Shown here: positions 12,152 through 25,656 of the stretch, in pieces | Layout: each line of letters opens with the position of its first letter | Position numbering within the stretch: the stretch's first letter is position 1 | Origin: Diphasiastrum complanatum | Taxonomy: Eukaryota > Streptophyta > Lycopodiopsida > Lycopodiales > Lycopodiaceae | Length of the DNA stretch: 64,000 nucleotides | Assembly: GCA_029204225.1 (NCBI GenBank) | Contig: CM055094.1 | Location: forward strand, 26,095,041 to 26,159,040 | Direction of reading: 5' to 3' | Position numbers and translations under genes: made by a program | The notes under the pieces: generated by a model | What the model was told of the DNA's origin: nothing | What the model saw: the letters and a program-made list of their open reading frames with translations, nothing else | The model's database searches: none

Positions 12152-13640
12152 ATGTGCAGACATCAGGTCGCAAACACAGAAACTGCTGGTTTGCGCCATG
12201 GCAGGCCACTATCACCTAAAATCAGCAAGCCAAAGCGTGTGATTGAGAACGGAAAACAAGCCTCAGAGGTGTGTTTGAGTCTGCAGCAGGGGCGCACAAG
12301 TTTGTGTATGCCGGGAGGCAAACCTCGAAGTTCAGGCTCCTCGCAACAGAGTAGAGGGCACGAACTACATTCGGTTGGCAAGGAGGGTCGTTCCAATGAA
12401 GATACTGGGACGGAAAGTGACAGTGAGAGACATAAAGGAAAGGGATACGAAGGAGATGTGCTGTTACAGTGGGGGCAGAGGAAGCGGCAAAGGAATGGCA
12501 GATTAGACACAAAGACAAGTATTGCTGAAGATTGTCCTGTACCTTCAAAAAAGCAGCTTAGAGTGGATAGAAGACTTGAGAAGACTTCAGGGGCGGTGCA
12601 AACACAGGCAAATTCATCAAAGAAAGAACATTCCCTTAGACCTTGTACTCCATCTGTTTTGGAGGCTACTGGCGGGAATGGACGAAGGTAAGCTTGATCA
12701 TGTGTTTTTGCAATCAATCCTTTGATATATTTGTGTCTGTCGTCTCGCGAGCCCTGCTGTATAGATCTTTCAGCTGGCTATTTCCGAACTCCATACTTCT
12801 AACTAATACTGCAGATCCACGAGCTTTTAGCATTTGGGGTTTTTGAAGTGTGCTTAACTTTTTCAGGAAGAAAGATGCCTGACTTGGAAGCTTGGTGAAT
12901 TATGCAGTGTAATAGCTTGCGGTGACAATGGCAGCACTCTTTGCCATGCGGCTGACGTTCATGGTAGCCGGTGGAGTCCAGTCAAGAGGGATGGCAGAGA
13001 GTCACCTCTTTCTATGGATGAACCAGATAATGCTGTAACCTGCAACCAGAGTGGGAGCAGGGGTTCTTATGCGGCTAATGTGGAAGAGCATGCAGAAGTG
13101 GAGGATGCTCAAGGCACGGCTGTCGTGGAGAAAATCAGTCTGGAGTTTTTTGAATGGCCCAAGTTCGTAGTATCTTTATCTCGGAAAGAAAAAGAAGACG
13201 ACTTTTTTGGCATAAAGGGGTCCAAACTTCCTCAGAGGCCAAAGAAACGGTCTAAGCACACTGAAAAATTCTTACATGTATGTGGTGTTGTGCCGTTTAT
13301 GTAATTGTTTAGTTATACAAGATATTCTTTTCAGAATTTTCTTACAGCCTTCTTACCTTTTCCATGCTTATTTGTACCAGTATGTCAGCCCAGGGATGTG
13401 GCTCTGCGATTTGACCAGGGAAAGATACGAAGTCAGAGAGAGAAAAACAACTAAGAAGGTGGGCTTCTTTCTCAATTGATACTGAGAACACTTCCGAAGT
13501 TCTTTTGTGTCGAGTGTTACTTACTTCCTAGCTCTAGAACTGAATTCAGCAAGTTGCTAATTGTTTTCATTCACTTAACTCTGTGGCAGAAACCTAGGGG
13601 TTTGAAGGCAATGGGTAGCGTTGACAGTGACTCTGAATAA
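12152..13640 (+). CDS. DUF1639 family protein, four visible exons
   Basis: Inferred exons: up to 12687 (donor AAG|GTAAGC), 12867 or 12875 to 13277 (donor CAT|GTATGT), 13381-13458 (acceptor TTTGTACCAG, donor AAG|GTGGGC) and 13590-13640 (acceptor CTGTGGCAG, stop TAA). Exons 2-4 encode the conserved plant domain DUF1639: SLSRKEKEDDF, KLPQRPKKR, then PGMWLCDLTRERYEVRE and KPRGLKAMGS-DSDSE at the C-terminus. The domain spans two introns, as expected of a real gene. The first visible exon encodes about 175 hydrophilic, Ser/Lys/Arg-rich residues, probably disordered; its true start is unclear, because CCATGTGCAG at 12151-12160 could be an acceptor and the ATG at 12152 may not be used. The family has no known biochemical function. 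The donor at 12687 and the best acceptor at 12866 disagree in frame (see findings). Confidence 0.8.
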
Positions 13641-15465
13641 ATGGCCGCTCGGTGCAGTGGTTCAGCTTGCTTAATGAAGGGGTTTTGGGCAATTCTTAAG
13701 ATCAGTAGGTGACACCATGAAGTGCGATTGCTCGTGGTGGGTGCTACAGGAAACACATTGCAGTATACAGTTTAGCCCTGTATTGGAAGGGCAACACTAC
13801 ATTCGTAGCTTTAGGAACACATTATTTATGTTGGTCATTTCATCATGAGCCTTGGCAGTTGCCATGAAGAAAATGACTGGTGTAGAAATCGTGCATATCA
13901 TTTAATCCATGTCAATAGTTTAGTTTCAGCTCAAGAAACATGCAAATATTTCTATTTCTCGTGGACAGTTGAAATCATGTGCTGGTACATGGTACCACTT
14001 CCAAGATTAAAGAAAAGGATGAAAATAGTCTTTTGTTTATGTTTCGACATTGAGGACGTTTCAGTCAATCAAGAGATTCATTACTAAATTTTTTTGCTTG
14101 AACGCTTGTGGAAATTGCTGTGCATGTTCTGCTATTCCGCCTGTTACTTCCGCTTCTATTGGCCTGATTGTAGGCTTGGATTGATGTATTTGTTTCCAGA
14201 CACCAGTGGCTAGTGCAGCTACTTGATTGCACCCATTAAAGATAACATCAAGAGATTCTTCAATCAAATTCTCTTTACCCTGTACTTTTGGGTGGAGGCA
14301 TGCCCGACCTCTACTGTGGAATCAGTGGTTGAGCCCTTTGCAGAAGTTTCTACAATGGGGAAGGAAGGAGACACTGCATTACGCACTGTGGGCTCCTCGA
14401 CTGACACTACCGTAGGGGTTGCGTGTGTCCCAGCACTTTCATGCTTACTTCATACCACACAATGTTGAACACCTGGAGTGAAGTGTGACCTTTGCATGTG
14501 GGGGTATTTTGGGATGGCAATAGAAGTGTGATTCTTTGGGCTTTGGGAATTGGTTGGTATTCTATTAAAAGCCCATTAGTGCAGTCAGAATGTGCTTCTA
14601 ATCAACTTATGTTTCCAGTATAGGTTAGTTCTAGAGCAAAGCTATGCATTGGAAGGGCATGAGGTGTTGAAGTATTTTTATGTACTTTGGCCAACATAGG
14701 GTATATGATGTCATAGGATAACACTTCTTTATTCTTTATGTTGTCTGTTAGAAATCGCTTGTGCAGCGTGCTGTGCTAAAGGCTTCCGATGATTTGCCAG
14801 ATGTTGTCGATTAATCGTCAATCAATTGCTCAAGTGAAGCCCTAAGTGTCGTAAAATAGAGGTCTTAAAGCACATTTCTGGACAGTGTTTGTGGCCCTAC
14901 AGTACCATTTGAAGCACCGATACAGTCGAAATTTCGTTGAATTACTGTTATAACTCAATTGCAGCCAATGTACCTTCTGCAGGGATGCCATTACTTGCTT
15001 TTGACATTGTATTGTTATCACATTTAATTGCGAGTATCCTTTTTAGAACTAGTACAACATGGCTTGAGAGATGCTACGAAGGTTCAACCGTTCAAGCTAA
15101 GCTGCTAAGTTCTTGTGCCTAAATGAAGGTATTTACACACTCTGGAGTCTGGGTGATCCCTCCAACTCCATGTCTACCCTGCAAGGCCTTCTCTATTGGA
15201 CCACAATATTCAATAGACTTGACATAACTAACAACCTAAAGGAAAGGGAATATCTGCATTTCATTAATATAGTCCAATAAAACATGATTAGCAAACATCT
15301 TGAAGGGTATTTTGAACAGTGGTGTTGTTCAAAGCTGGTGGGACTAGTTGTGTAAGAGGGAAATTTTACCACCCCAGTGACACGGGCTGCAACTCAGCCT
15401 TTGCTTTAAAGTTTAGGTAGGCACTCATTGGACATTCTAAAAAGTACATTTGTGTAAACTCTAGA
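13641..15465. other. 3' flank of the DUF1639 gene, no further gene seen
   Basis: This will include the 3' UTR. Scattered short frames (for example 14223-14468) have no recognisable motif and no conserved exon pattern. Base composition stays gene-like until about 15.4 kb, where the tandem repeats begin. Confidence 0.4.
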
Positions 15466-16010
15466 GCAATGTATATTTGTGCATAAAAATGCTAGGAAGA
15501 CTAAAATTGCTATTGCCATAGTTTATAATATATATTATTATATTCATGTGTAAAACTGTTAGTACAATGTAATCTGGACTCTGTAGTAGTATGTACAGTG
15601 TCTATCTGTTAGTACAATGTATGCAGGTGCATACATATGTTGGTAAAAAGTAACCTGCATATTTATGTTAGAACAAAGTAACCTGCAGTTGTTTATTTGT
15701 GCAATAGAACTGCTAATACGATAATAATCACAATGTAATCTGCACTCTTTGTACAATGTATATTTGTGTAGAACAATGTATATTGGTTCATACAAATGAT
15801 AGTACTAACTATAATTTAATTTGCACTCATATAGCCTGTTCGTACAATATACATATATGTTCTCCCTTAGTATGTCCTCACTGCACAATGTATATTTGTG
15901 CATAGAAATGCTATTACAATGTAATCTGCATTCTTTGGACAATGTAGATTCGTATCATTGTAGGGTATATCTGTGCATGAAAATCCGACTACAATGTAAT
16001 CATCTGCTGC
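15466..16010 (+). repeat. Diverged tandem repeat, about 50-60-bp unit
   Basis: The phrases ACAATGTATATTTGTGCATA, AAATGCTA-TACAATGTAATCTGCA-TCTTTG and GTACAATGTA recur about ten times with heavy variation. The region reads as an old satellite-like array; all six frames are short shadows. Confidence 0.75.
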
Positions 16011-16727
16011 TATTATCATTAACAATGCTGTAGGGCCTAGGCTGAAATATTTGTCTTGATATGGATAAATGAAACTTTTTGAATGCTGACCATTGTTTGG
16101 TTGAGTTGCATTGGGTTTCAGAGAACACATGCAGGCAACAAACATTACATTCACTGTTTTGAAAAATTGAAAAATTAAATGTGGTTGTGCTCATACTTGG
16201 TGGAACAAACTTATTACTCCTTCCACTTAGATGCAAAACATGGGGTACAATCATATGAATTTTGCACATCTCATGGCTGAAGATCTCAGATTACTTTGAA
16301 AACAAAGAACTAAAAAACTTGGATTTAAGTTTATAATGCTAGTTAGAGCTCAGATATGCATGTCGCATTGTGCATACATGCACTCATGCCACATTCGCGT
16401 TCTTCGGCTTCATTGGCCTCATGTTGCACTGGCAAGAATACAAAGCTTGACGGTTTTCAGCCTTGTTGAACACTTCCGATTTTTTTATCTCTTGCTTGAC
16501 GCATCATGCATGACGGCCAAGAATAATATCGATAAAGTAGCTAGAATGGGCCTCTCACCAGCCATTATGGTGGGCAAGGTGCGACGAGCCTGGACGAGTT
16601 GCCTCTGACTCCACCATACTGGTAGGTGCAAGCCCACCATTACACGACACAATTGGAACTTCGCTTGTCACCTTTTGATTGGTTGTATACGATAATGGAT
16701 TGCGCTTGCTAGCCTTTGATAGGTAGA
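16011..16727. other. No gene recognised
   Basis: Mixed sequence. The CCATTATGG motif of the palindrome that follows also occurs at 16561-16570 beside GTGGGCAAG, so this may be part of a small palindrome-rich repeat. Confidence 0.4.
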
Positions 16728-16767
16728 CCATAATGGGCTTGTAGACAAGTCGACTTGCCCATTATGG
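16728..16767. repeat. 40-bp near-perfect palindrome
   Basis: CCATAATGGGCTTG and CTTGCCCATTATGG form the two arms around a short centre containing GTCGAC. It could be the core of a MITE or a cruciform-forming site. Confidence 0.8.
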
Positions 16768-16860
16768 CACGGTGTAAAATCAGCGATTGGCAAGAGCAGG
16801 GAGCAGGTCGAATGATTTTGCTTCTTTCGGTAGAATCAACAAGCAACATCCATTGCACAG

Positions 16861-16966
16861 TGTGCAAAGGTTTCCATGTGCAAGAAGACAAAACTCATCA
16901 ACCACACAAGCATATGTGCAAAGACTTCCATGTGCATCAAGGCATAAATTACTAACCACACAAGTC
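16861..16966 (+). repeat. Two-copy tandem repeat, about 54 bp
   Basis: TGTGCAAAG-TTCCATGTGCA followed by AACCACACAAG occurs twice in succession with few differences. Confidence 0.75.
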
Positions 16967-18585
16967 GTCTAAAGTTGAAACCCTCTAGCCACATAAGAGG
17001 TTTGATGTCGCTAATTGTGCATAATCAATTTGGGACCATACACAAGGTTTGACTGTTTTTATCATGAGCTTCGAGATGCCCTTCTCATGCGTAGGCCAAG
17101 ATTCAAGCTTGGGTCTTCATCATCTCATGTAACACTCTTATCCAGCAACTCTTGCAATTTTTGGTATCGTATTATATGATTTGGCCTTGTTTGTCTTTAT
17201 TGGGGAATGCAAGGACTAAGTTTAAGCAGTCAAAAAGAGTTATGATTGGTCAAAGCAAGTTTGTGTTATTGGTCAAAGGGCATTGAAAATTTCTTTTTCT
17301 CTCTCAAGTTTACATATATTCTCACTAGCTACCTCATACCATAATATATAACTTGACGTGACCATGACTTTCGAAGAAATTTCAAAGCCAAATCAACAAC
17401 TTAAGAGCGGCAAGGCCTTTGTAGAGTTGATTCACAAATATACTTGGTTTTGGCCTTAGCCTTGCAAAGCTTTGAGGGCATCAAGACTACTTGTTGGAGT
17501 GTGCACGTGATTAATAGAAGCTTGTGGGAGAAGTAAAAAATAAAGGACTTGTCATGAAATATTAGTGTTTTGGGGTGTACCTTTACAAAAAGGCTATTGG
17601 TTAGGTAGTCAATTTAACACGAGATACAAGACTAAAACGTACAATATATATAGTTCACCTGAATATGGGCAAGCTTGGTGTAGAGGGAAAAAATTGTACT
17701 TGGACAAGTAGTTGAAATCTTATCATGAAGTTGGGGAATACTCCATCATTTTAAAGTAATATAAAGTAATACTTGAGAGAGTAAATGCATGATTGGCATG
17801 CAAAGAACATATTATATATAAGGTATTAACATGAGGCAAGGTGGCTACATAAGTAGATGTTGCTCTTATACCAACCTCACTACAATCTCACTCTTGCTAA
17901 TATCGTAGGTAGTTATTTGCAAGGAGAATCAAATTATCGCACCCCTTTTCAACTTTACATAAGTGTCAATGAAAGCAAAACTGAACTTCACTATCTATCA
18001 AATCAAGGCTACGATTGAATCGTGAAGATCTTGGTTGGAGACCCCATTATCCACTCTAATATTAAGCTCCAAAGTTTTCATGCAGTCAGATTGGCTGAAA
18101 ATAAGGATGACTCTTGGTTGGAATATGAAAATACAGAGCCATCTTAAAATTCTCTCTAGTTGTCGGTTCTAACTTCATTTGAAAGTGACTTTCTATAGGC
18201 CCTTTGTATATTTCTTTATAGAACATGTTTGGAGGATTTAAATTTGGGAACATTTTTTCCTATTTTCCCATCAAGAAACTAGTTGTATTAAGGACTATGA
18301 CCAAAAGTACAAGAGAAGATTATGTTGAGTCACTAGTCAAGTTCATAAGTCCCCAAATTCTTATACGATTGGAAACCATAGAATAGAACTAAGCCTCTTA
18401 TAGATTGATTAAACACTATCATTTATCTTCAAAACAATAGGCTAAATAGAGAGTTAGCTCAAAGCATATTCCAAATGTTTTGCAAAATCATGGACTAAAT
18501 AGTGACATAATCGAAAAGTATCATAGAAGGGGAGAGAGTGGTCTTGAATTTGGTAGGAAAGCGTCATTCAAATGGCATAGAATTG

Positions 18586-18586
<1 letters not shown>

Positions 18587-18616
<30 letters not shown>
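18587..18616. repeat. (GT)n microsatellite
   Basis: About 15 TG units in a row. Confidence 0.95.
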
Positions 18617-18619
<3 letters not shown>

Positions 18620-18739
18620 GTTGCCAATCTAGGCAATTTGCCTATCCTGTTGTATGGTGGTGCTTCCAATCAGTTTGGAAGCCATTTTTTGGACGAAGGA
18701 ACTTGATTGTGCAATTTTATGGAGGAAGGAAGCCAATAG

Positions 18740-18857
<118 letters not shown>

Positions 18858-21800
18858 GTTATCTCTCTACCCCCTCTCTTGTACACTTCAACTTTGAAAA
18901 AGTAGTAAGAAATGACAGGTGGGAGTCCAAAATGGCTCCCTTATCCTAGCTACACATGGTATTGTAGGAGGTAGGGCAATTGTTGCATCACCATATGCCT
19001 TCTTACTATGTGAATCATCATATGATTTTGCTATTTCAAGTAGAAGTCAATCTTCCTACCAATAGCCCACTATTTCTTTCATCTCAAAGGAAGAACTAGG
19101 TAGAAGCATTTAGGATTTCTTTTGCAAGTAAATGGAGCCAAATTCTCAAGTGTAACCTAGCTCCTAGTATATAGAAAGGATGTTATTCGTGGCGCTAATG
19201 TGGCATGAGGCAACTTATGTCGTACATTGCCTCTACTTACATTGCAAAAAATAGAAAAATAAAAACAATAGTGCAGTGTGAAACTGATATGGGTTTATCA
19301 TTTTTGAACCTGAAACGAGACTCACTAGGCTCTTGGGTAGAACCAATTGATTCCACTGTATGTATAGTGGGGACGTGAGCCTTTTCCTAGTTGTGGAACC
19401 AACAAAGCCTAGCAAGTTCTGTTACATAATTGAATTGCGATTTTTTTAATTTTGCTCTCTACATGAATGTGCCATGTCATTGGCATGTCATAACATGCTC
19501 TGTCACTGATGTGGCACCCTCCATCAAGAAAAAGAAATATTGTTTTCTAGACATTGGGATCTAGGTTTGGATTATCTACCTCCATTTAAAATAAAATTAA
19601 AAATCAAGTTGCAATTACGGTATCAATTTGAACTCTAGTTAAAAACAAAAAGCTTCATCTCGACTAAAAGGTATGCCCTTCAAATAAGCCTATTCTGTAA
19701 AGACAATAAGAATGCTTGTAATGAGCTATATTATGCTTTAAGTTTATAATTTTTGGTTTAACATCTTATCCGTAACCATGGCCCATAAGCCCTTGTTATA
19801 TTATTTGTTTTGTCACCTTTTCAAAAGATTTGATTATTTCAAGATTTCTTTTCTTGGTAGGTTACTATTTGACTTAGTCTTCTAATAGTTGGTCATTTGA
19901 CATAGAAGATGATTCTACTCAACATTATATATGTAGTTGGTTTATCCAGTATGTTACCAATACCTCTTATTGATTGAGACCTTAAAAAATGGATTTTGAT
20001 TGTGTGTAATTCTTGAGTAGAGTTGTTCGTTCATGTTTTGTTGTTAGTTTCTCTTCAATCTATAATCGAGAGCTAGATGAATAAAAAAAATGATAGAGTA
20101 GGTTAGTGAAAATCAAGCATGCCCTAATGTTTGCTAGTATATGCACTCGCAAACTACGCAAGCCTTCTAGATAGGTTTCTTCTGAGTGTTGGTTATTATT
20201 GATATGAGAATGTGGCCTTGAGGGTCAAGTACAACTAAGCAAGATTTTTCGAGGCCATTACAAAAGATAGAAATTCATGTTCTATGTTGTACTTAGACCT
20301 TTGACCTTAAACCCTAGACAGTACATCTATTTTGGAAGCGTATGCCACACTTGTCTCATTATGCTCTATAGGTTACTAGCCAAAAAATTTAAATTACGTT
20401 GCTAGCCTTGGAGATTGATTTACTCTATGCAATTCTAACTAATAGATTTCACAAAGTTTTTAGCAGCTTTAAATACTCTTAAAGCAATTTTCCGTTACAA
20501 CAGAGCTCAATCTGTTTTGCTGGGTCTCCAAGCTTTGCTAGACTTATTTTTTCCACGCTCAGCATCATGCTACCTTGTGAAAGCATGGATGGAAGAACCA
20601 AAGTGTTGATTATCTCAATGAAAATGAGCGGATATGGATGTGCTTATATCTCAATCAAAATCAATATATTGCTTCTTAATGGTATCTTGATTGGAGCAAA
20701 CAAATTTCCTATAGACCATACTTGGAAAGTTGGATCTTATTTGGGAGGCTTTCTTTCACATCCTTGTGTATTGCTAGGATTGTAGAGGAAATCCACATGG
20801 TTTTTTGTTTATCAATTTACTTTGAATGAGATAGTCTAGAATACCAAAATTGTAGCAACTGCCACACAAAATGGTGGACCAGAGAATATCTTGATTATGA
20901 CTAGATTTTGGCTTGTGGCATCATTGGGCCGGACTTGCTAGATAATGTTGGTGTTCATATTGCATGCACTTATAGACCCAGATCTCAAACACATGGATTA
21001 AAGATTAAGCCATGGCCTTGAGTTCAACCTAGAATATTGGGATTGAGACAAAGATAGCATGATCTTTTGTTCAAGATTCAAAGTGTTGAAATGTACCAAT
21101 TCTAAGTTCATGATGATTATATCACCTATGTAATGAGATCAAAGAAAAGGAATTGATTATAGCTTTTGGCTTTATATCTTATGTTAGGAGAAGGACATGT
21201 GGCATGGAAATTTATCTAACAAGTAGGAATACAATTTGATATTTTATTGCATTTAAACTGTAGTGAAAAAAGAAAATATTTTGTCTAATTGGCCTATATA
21301 TTACATTTTGAGCATCACATCATAATTCAAAATCTCAAGCAGTTGCTTTATTTCTAATTATTTATACTTGGCTGATTGGTTTTTGTTTTTGTGTATGTTT
21401 AGTACGAGCGTGGTGTATTAGATGATGACTCAAATTGTGAATATTATCAATTGCAAAATTTTGACTATCAAATTGTAACATTGTGACTACAATTATGAAA
21501 ATTATTGTGAAATCCTCATTTGAATTGTTGAATATTGAACAATGAAACCATAAGCGATAAAAGTAAAATAAAATCACAATGTCTTGCAATCGTGATTCCA
21601 TTTGTGAATGTAAGAAAAAGCGAATTTTGAAGATTGTCAAAATCTAAATTGACAAGTGTGAAATCCTCATCAATAATGATTGAATTTGTGAGTAAAAAAG
21701 ACACTTATGGAGTTGTGAATCAACATCATAGATTGAAATCATGAAATGGTGTTTAATTGTTCTTGTTCCAAAGTTCTTCTACTAACCACAATATTGATTA

Positions 21801-23177
21801 ATCTTTTGGCTTTTCATAGATGTCGTCTAATTGACCTCATCAATTAGGAGTGTCAGACAGAATGATAAAGATCAAAATGATGATATGTGCAAGTTTATCT
21901 TAATTTTTTCTGTTGCATTGAGGATTAAATCATTCATAAGAGCACAAGTATACGTGGCATGCATAAATATAGAGTATACAAACTCTTGGAGATCCTAATA
22001 GTATGGCAACCATTGTATGAAATAAAAGAGCCGATGCATAGAACTAAGTGAAACAATTTGATACTAGGTAGGGATGCTTCTATGTCCAAAGAATGATTTT
22101 GTGACACTAATATGCTTCTTGTACAAAGAAAAATAATGCTCCCTATCTTTGTGCAAGGGTTCTAACAATCCAATCAAATGAGGATAGATTTACTAACAAA
22201 TATAGCATCACAACATTGAGAAATACTAAAAATAGCCATGGTTTGACACTCCAAATAACTAAAGTTAAATATCTCTTTTTGACATTGTCACCTTTGACTT
22301 GTTCATTTCCCAGCTTCTCATCACACTCAACATCAGCCAATTGTTGTTGTAAATTAGAAATACGATCCTACAATGTTATTATATTTTCTATTAAAGATTA
22401 CTCATCATGTTATTTGATTCCAAGACATGTATGAACAACATGGTTTTGAAAGTCAGCTACGTTTGACTATGACAAGGGCCGCTTTTGAAGTTGTTTGATT
22501 CATGGTTCTTGTTTAGTCTTTTCCATCAAAATCGAGAGATCAAAAAATTCAACATGACTTTTTGGCCCTAGAAATCTTCAATTGTTGGCCTCCTGAAGTT
22601 TCTCCTATTGCTCTAGGATTTGTTCATCGAAAGATGAATAGTCTAGCTACAATAGGGTGGCTTGAAAACACTTCATCAATCTCTCAACATTATCCTAACA
22701 TTTATTCACTCTTTGCCTTGCAAGACTTACATAATAATTGAGTTTTTTGTGTCACACATCCTACTCTTTCCTCCTCTTGTCTTGTGCTATCTATTGTGTA
22801 CTTAGCTCTTGGTGACTGTAACTTTCTTTTTTTATGTAGAACATGTCTCTCTCGTCACTCCAATTAGGTGATGAAACACTTCAAAATGATCTTTTTGGCG
22901 ATGAGACTTTAGGTTTTGAGGTTCACTACAATCATTATCTCACATTCTTGGCAGTTATGTGTGAAGGTTTCACACGTGTGAAGACCTTCCCAGCACCCAC
23001 AATTGATCTTCTAAGGTATTTGTGATTGCACATAGATCTATCACACAGATTGCATCCTACAATCTTCCTAGATTGATTCTAAGACAAGAGCACAATTTCA
23101 TGCATAATGAATCCACATTCAATTGGAACTCAAAGCAATCAAAGTACATGAAAAAGCTAGTTCTACTCTCGGGTAGA

Positions 23178-23195
23178 GTGAGTGAGTGAGTGAGC
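23178..23195. repeat. (GAGT)n microsatellite
   Basis: About four and a half GAGT units. Confidence 0.85.
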
Positions 23196-23535
23196 CCTCA
23201 GGTAGAGACAGAATATGAGGAAAAAAAATGTGTATCACATAGATTGCTTTCTTAAACTTGTATATACAATAAGAAAGCTCTTCCAAATAGTACTAGCATG
23301 AGATCTAGCATAAGTAAATGCTCTAGAATGATTGGACCCCATTATTGCCTTTCTACATCATGATTGGACCCCTAGATTTGCACCTCTTTCCACCTCTCAA
23401 TTTGATTGGGCCTCATGATGTGCACCACTAAACATGATTGGTCCACATTTAATGCACCTCTTAAAGTGATTGACCTTGTGATCGATTCCTCTAAATGTGA
23501 TTGGGCCAAATAGATGCATTTCAATCCTAACATCA

Positions 23536-24236
23536 TGTGACAATGTCACTATCTCACTAGATCTCAAGTTTGAGGCCTCTCGACTATTTGTATGGACATA
23601 TTTCTTATCTCTAATGGCTTAGATATATTTCCAAAACCTTTTGAAAGCAAGAGGTTGTGTCATCAAATGTATTCTCTTGAATTTAGTAAGAGCAAGAATG
23701 AGTTTGTTACTCATAGTTTGGAAAATCATGTTTTTACATGTTTTGAGGCATTTTGTAAACTTATTTTGAGATTAAGTGAATCATCCTTGAAGGACACTTA
23801 CATCCTTGAGAAAGTATTTAGCCTCAAGAAGATCAAGATAGAGTTTTATTTCAAGATTAGATTCATCATGGAAAAAGTTCATAGTATGTGGACTAGTCAA
23901 GCTAGAATTGAAAATCTCGATAATCATCACATTTGCTCATCTTATGATCTTTATGAGGCATGGAAGCTTCAGATTTCTCACTTTATGGTGTAGCCATCAT
24001 ATGATTTTTATTGATCATTGAATGAGATTGGAGTTTCAAGTATAGTACACAGGCAGCAGCATGTCGTACATTCACACATGTGAAGAGTTTTGGAGCTAGT
24101 TCATGGAGTTCAAGCCAAGATAAGGAATCAATACATTGATTTGTAATCTAGCTTCTAGATCTTGTTTGGATCTTAATTAGGTGCTTTCTCCATCATTTAT
24201 AGGATCAAATGGGTTTATTTTGCTGCATTTTTCACA
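23536..24236 (+). mobile_element. Probable 5' LTR of the dead copia at 25-30 kb
   Basis: The 3' boundary is firm: TTTTTCACA at 24228-24236 followed directly by a primer site. The 5' boundary is a guess based on TGTGACAATGTCAC at 23536, which has the TGTGA start and gives 701 bp, like the other copia LTRs here. The palindromic TTCACACATGTGAA lies at 24071-24084, as in other LTRs. A 133-codon frame at 23592-23993 lies inside it and is probably not a gene. Confidence 0.45.
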
Positions 24237-24248
24237 TGGTATCCGAGC
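24237..24248 (+). promoter_or_regulatory. Primer binding site, one mismatch
   Basis: TGGTATCCGAGC follows the LTR end CACA; one base differs from TGGTATCAGAGC. About 770 bp of leader follow before the gag remnant. Confidence 0.65.
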
Positions 24249-25021
24249 CCTTCTAAAAAATGAGCTTCATTTCATGCTAGAATCATAGATTTTGATGCAA
24301 TTCAAGCATTGATTGCTATCTAGACATAATCTATGATTAGTACCTTCAATCCTTGATCAATTTGAGTGAAGAGGGATCTAATGGTTTTTTATTGACAGGC
24401 TTCAAAAGCTGAGTTGTGGTCATCTCTTATCAATTGGATCAAAATAGCAAGTACTTTGCACTTTTCTCATATTGATGCTACTTGATTTGTGGAGTCTATC
24501 ACAAGGAATAGTTTTCAATCAATCAATATGAAGATAGATCCTTATCTTTGGTACTATAATAGGTCATTTTATATCTTAGAAATTCAATTTTGGGGTCATC
24601 CCAAAGATTTTGACAAGTGCTCATCAAGTGAATGCAATTCTAGTCAAGATTGTGTTCAATTTTGCTTGATTTGTGAGATAGTTTGGATTGATTATTGCAT
24701 TATGATTCAACCTGATCTTGTAGGAATGATTTGAAGAGGCATTTATGTGCACATGATTCCTTTTGGTTTAGGTTAGGTGAAATCTATATCCTTGTGAAGT
24801 CAAGATCAAGGAGGAGGCAATTCTAGGTCCAATTTTTCAAATTCAAGCTAGCTTCCATTCTTGTTTACACTAATATATTTGATCTGGCTTAAGATCAAGT
24901 AGGATCTTATTGAGAGGTCAAGTTTTGAGCTTTCTCAAGTCCCTAGGTAGTTGGATAGCTAGTCTTTCAGTCATTTCTATTTTGCATCTATTCTTGTGTG
25001 CAAGATCTTGTTTAGAGATAG

Positions 25022-25656
25022 ATGGCTTCAGTGAATGCATATCTTTTGGATTCACATGATAGATTGAATGCTTCTAGTTATTCAATTTGGAAGATAAGAT
25101 TGTAATCAATTATTATTTTACAAGATCTAATGGATATAGTGAGTGATGAAGAGGATGAGCCTATTCACCCTCAAGAAGCTACAAAATACAAGAAGAAGTG
25201 CAAGGTTGCCCTCCATTGTATAAAAATGAATGTAGCTAATGAGCTTCTTAAGGAAATAGGTGCTTGCACCTCGCAAGAAGCATGGGAAACTCTTCAAAAG
25301 ATATATAAGTCCTCAAGGTTGCTATCCTTGAATAATCAATTCCTTCAATGTTTTCAAGCTAAAGGAGAGAGTGGACATTCATATGTATTGAGAGCTAAGG
25401 ACTTAAACAAGGAGCTTGCTTACATAGGAGATTCCATTAAGGAAAGTGAACTTGTTCAACTAATCTTAAATGGTTTAAGTATGGATTTTGCTAACTTGGT
25501 GCAAGGCTATGCAATTATGGGCAAGTTGCCCTCACTTGAAGATCTCCAAGGAGTCCTCATGGCCGAGGAGAGTAGGAGAACTCACATCAAGTCAAGGATG
25601 GAGAAGCTCTCCCTCAATGATGGAGATGACAAGGCTCTTTTCACCAAGAGCAAGAG
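25022..25656 (+). pseudogene. Dead copia, gag N-terminal part
   Basis: Starts at ATG 25022 with a typical copia Gag opening (a ...DRLNASSYSIWKIR segment), then a stop codon near 25104. From 25130 the frame is open and contains the Gag core (ALHCIKMNVANELLKEIG, YVLRAKDLNKELAYIG, GVLMAEESRR). It is interrupted at 25656 by a TIR element and resumes at 26192. It is closer to the gag at 37581 than to the one at 40952. Confidence 0.85.

Noticed and set aside
12163-12717. 184-codon minus-strand frame opposite the DUF1639 exon
   Set aside because: It is the antisense shadow of a real coding exon and has no domain or splice support.
15466-16010. CRISPR-like or organelle-like repeat array
   Set aside because: Units are highly diverged without uniform spacers and the genomic context is a plant nucleus.
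22143-22340. Minus-strand frame with a hydrophobic C-terminal half resembling a membrane segment
   Set aside because: 65 codons only, no homology I can name and no neighbouring exons; AT-rich DNA produces hydrophobic frames by chance.
23592-23993. 133-codon open frame
   Set aside because: It lies within the presumed copia LTR, has no recognisable motif, and LTRs rarely encode proteins.
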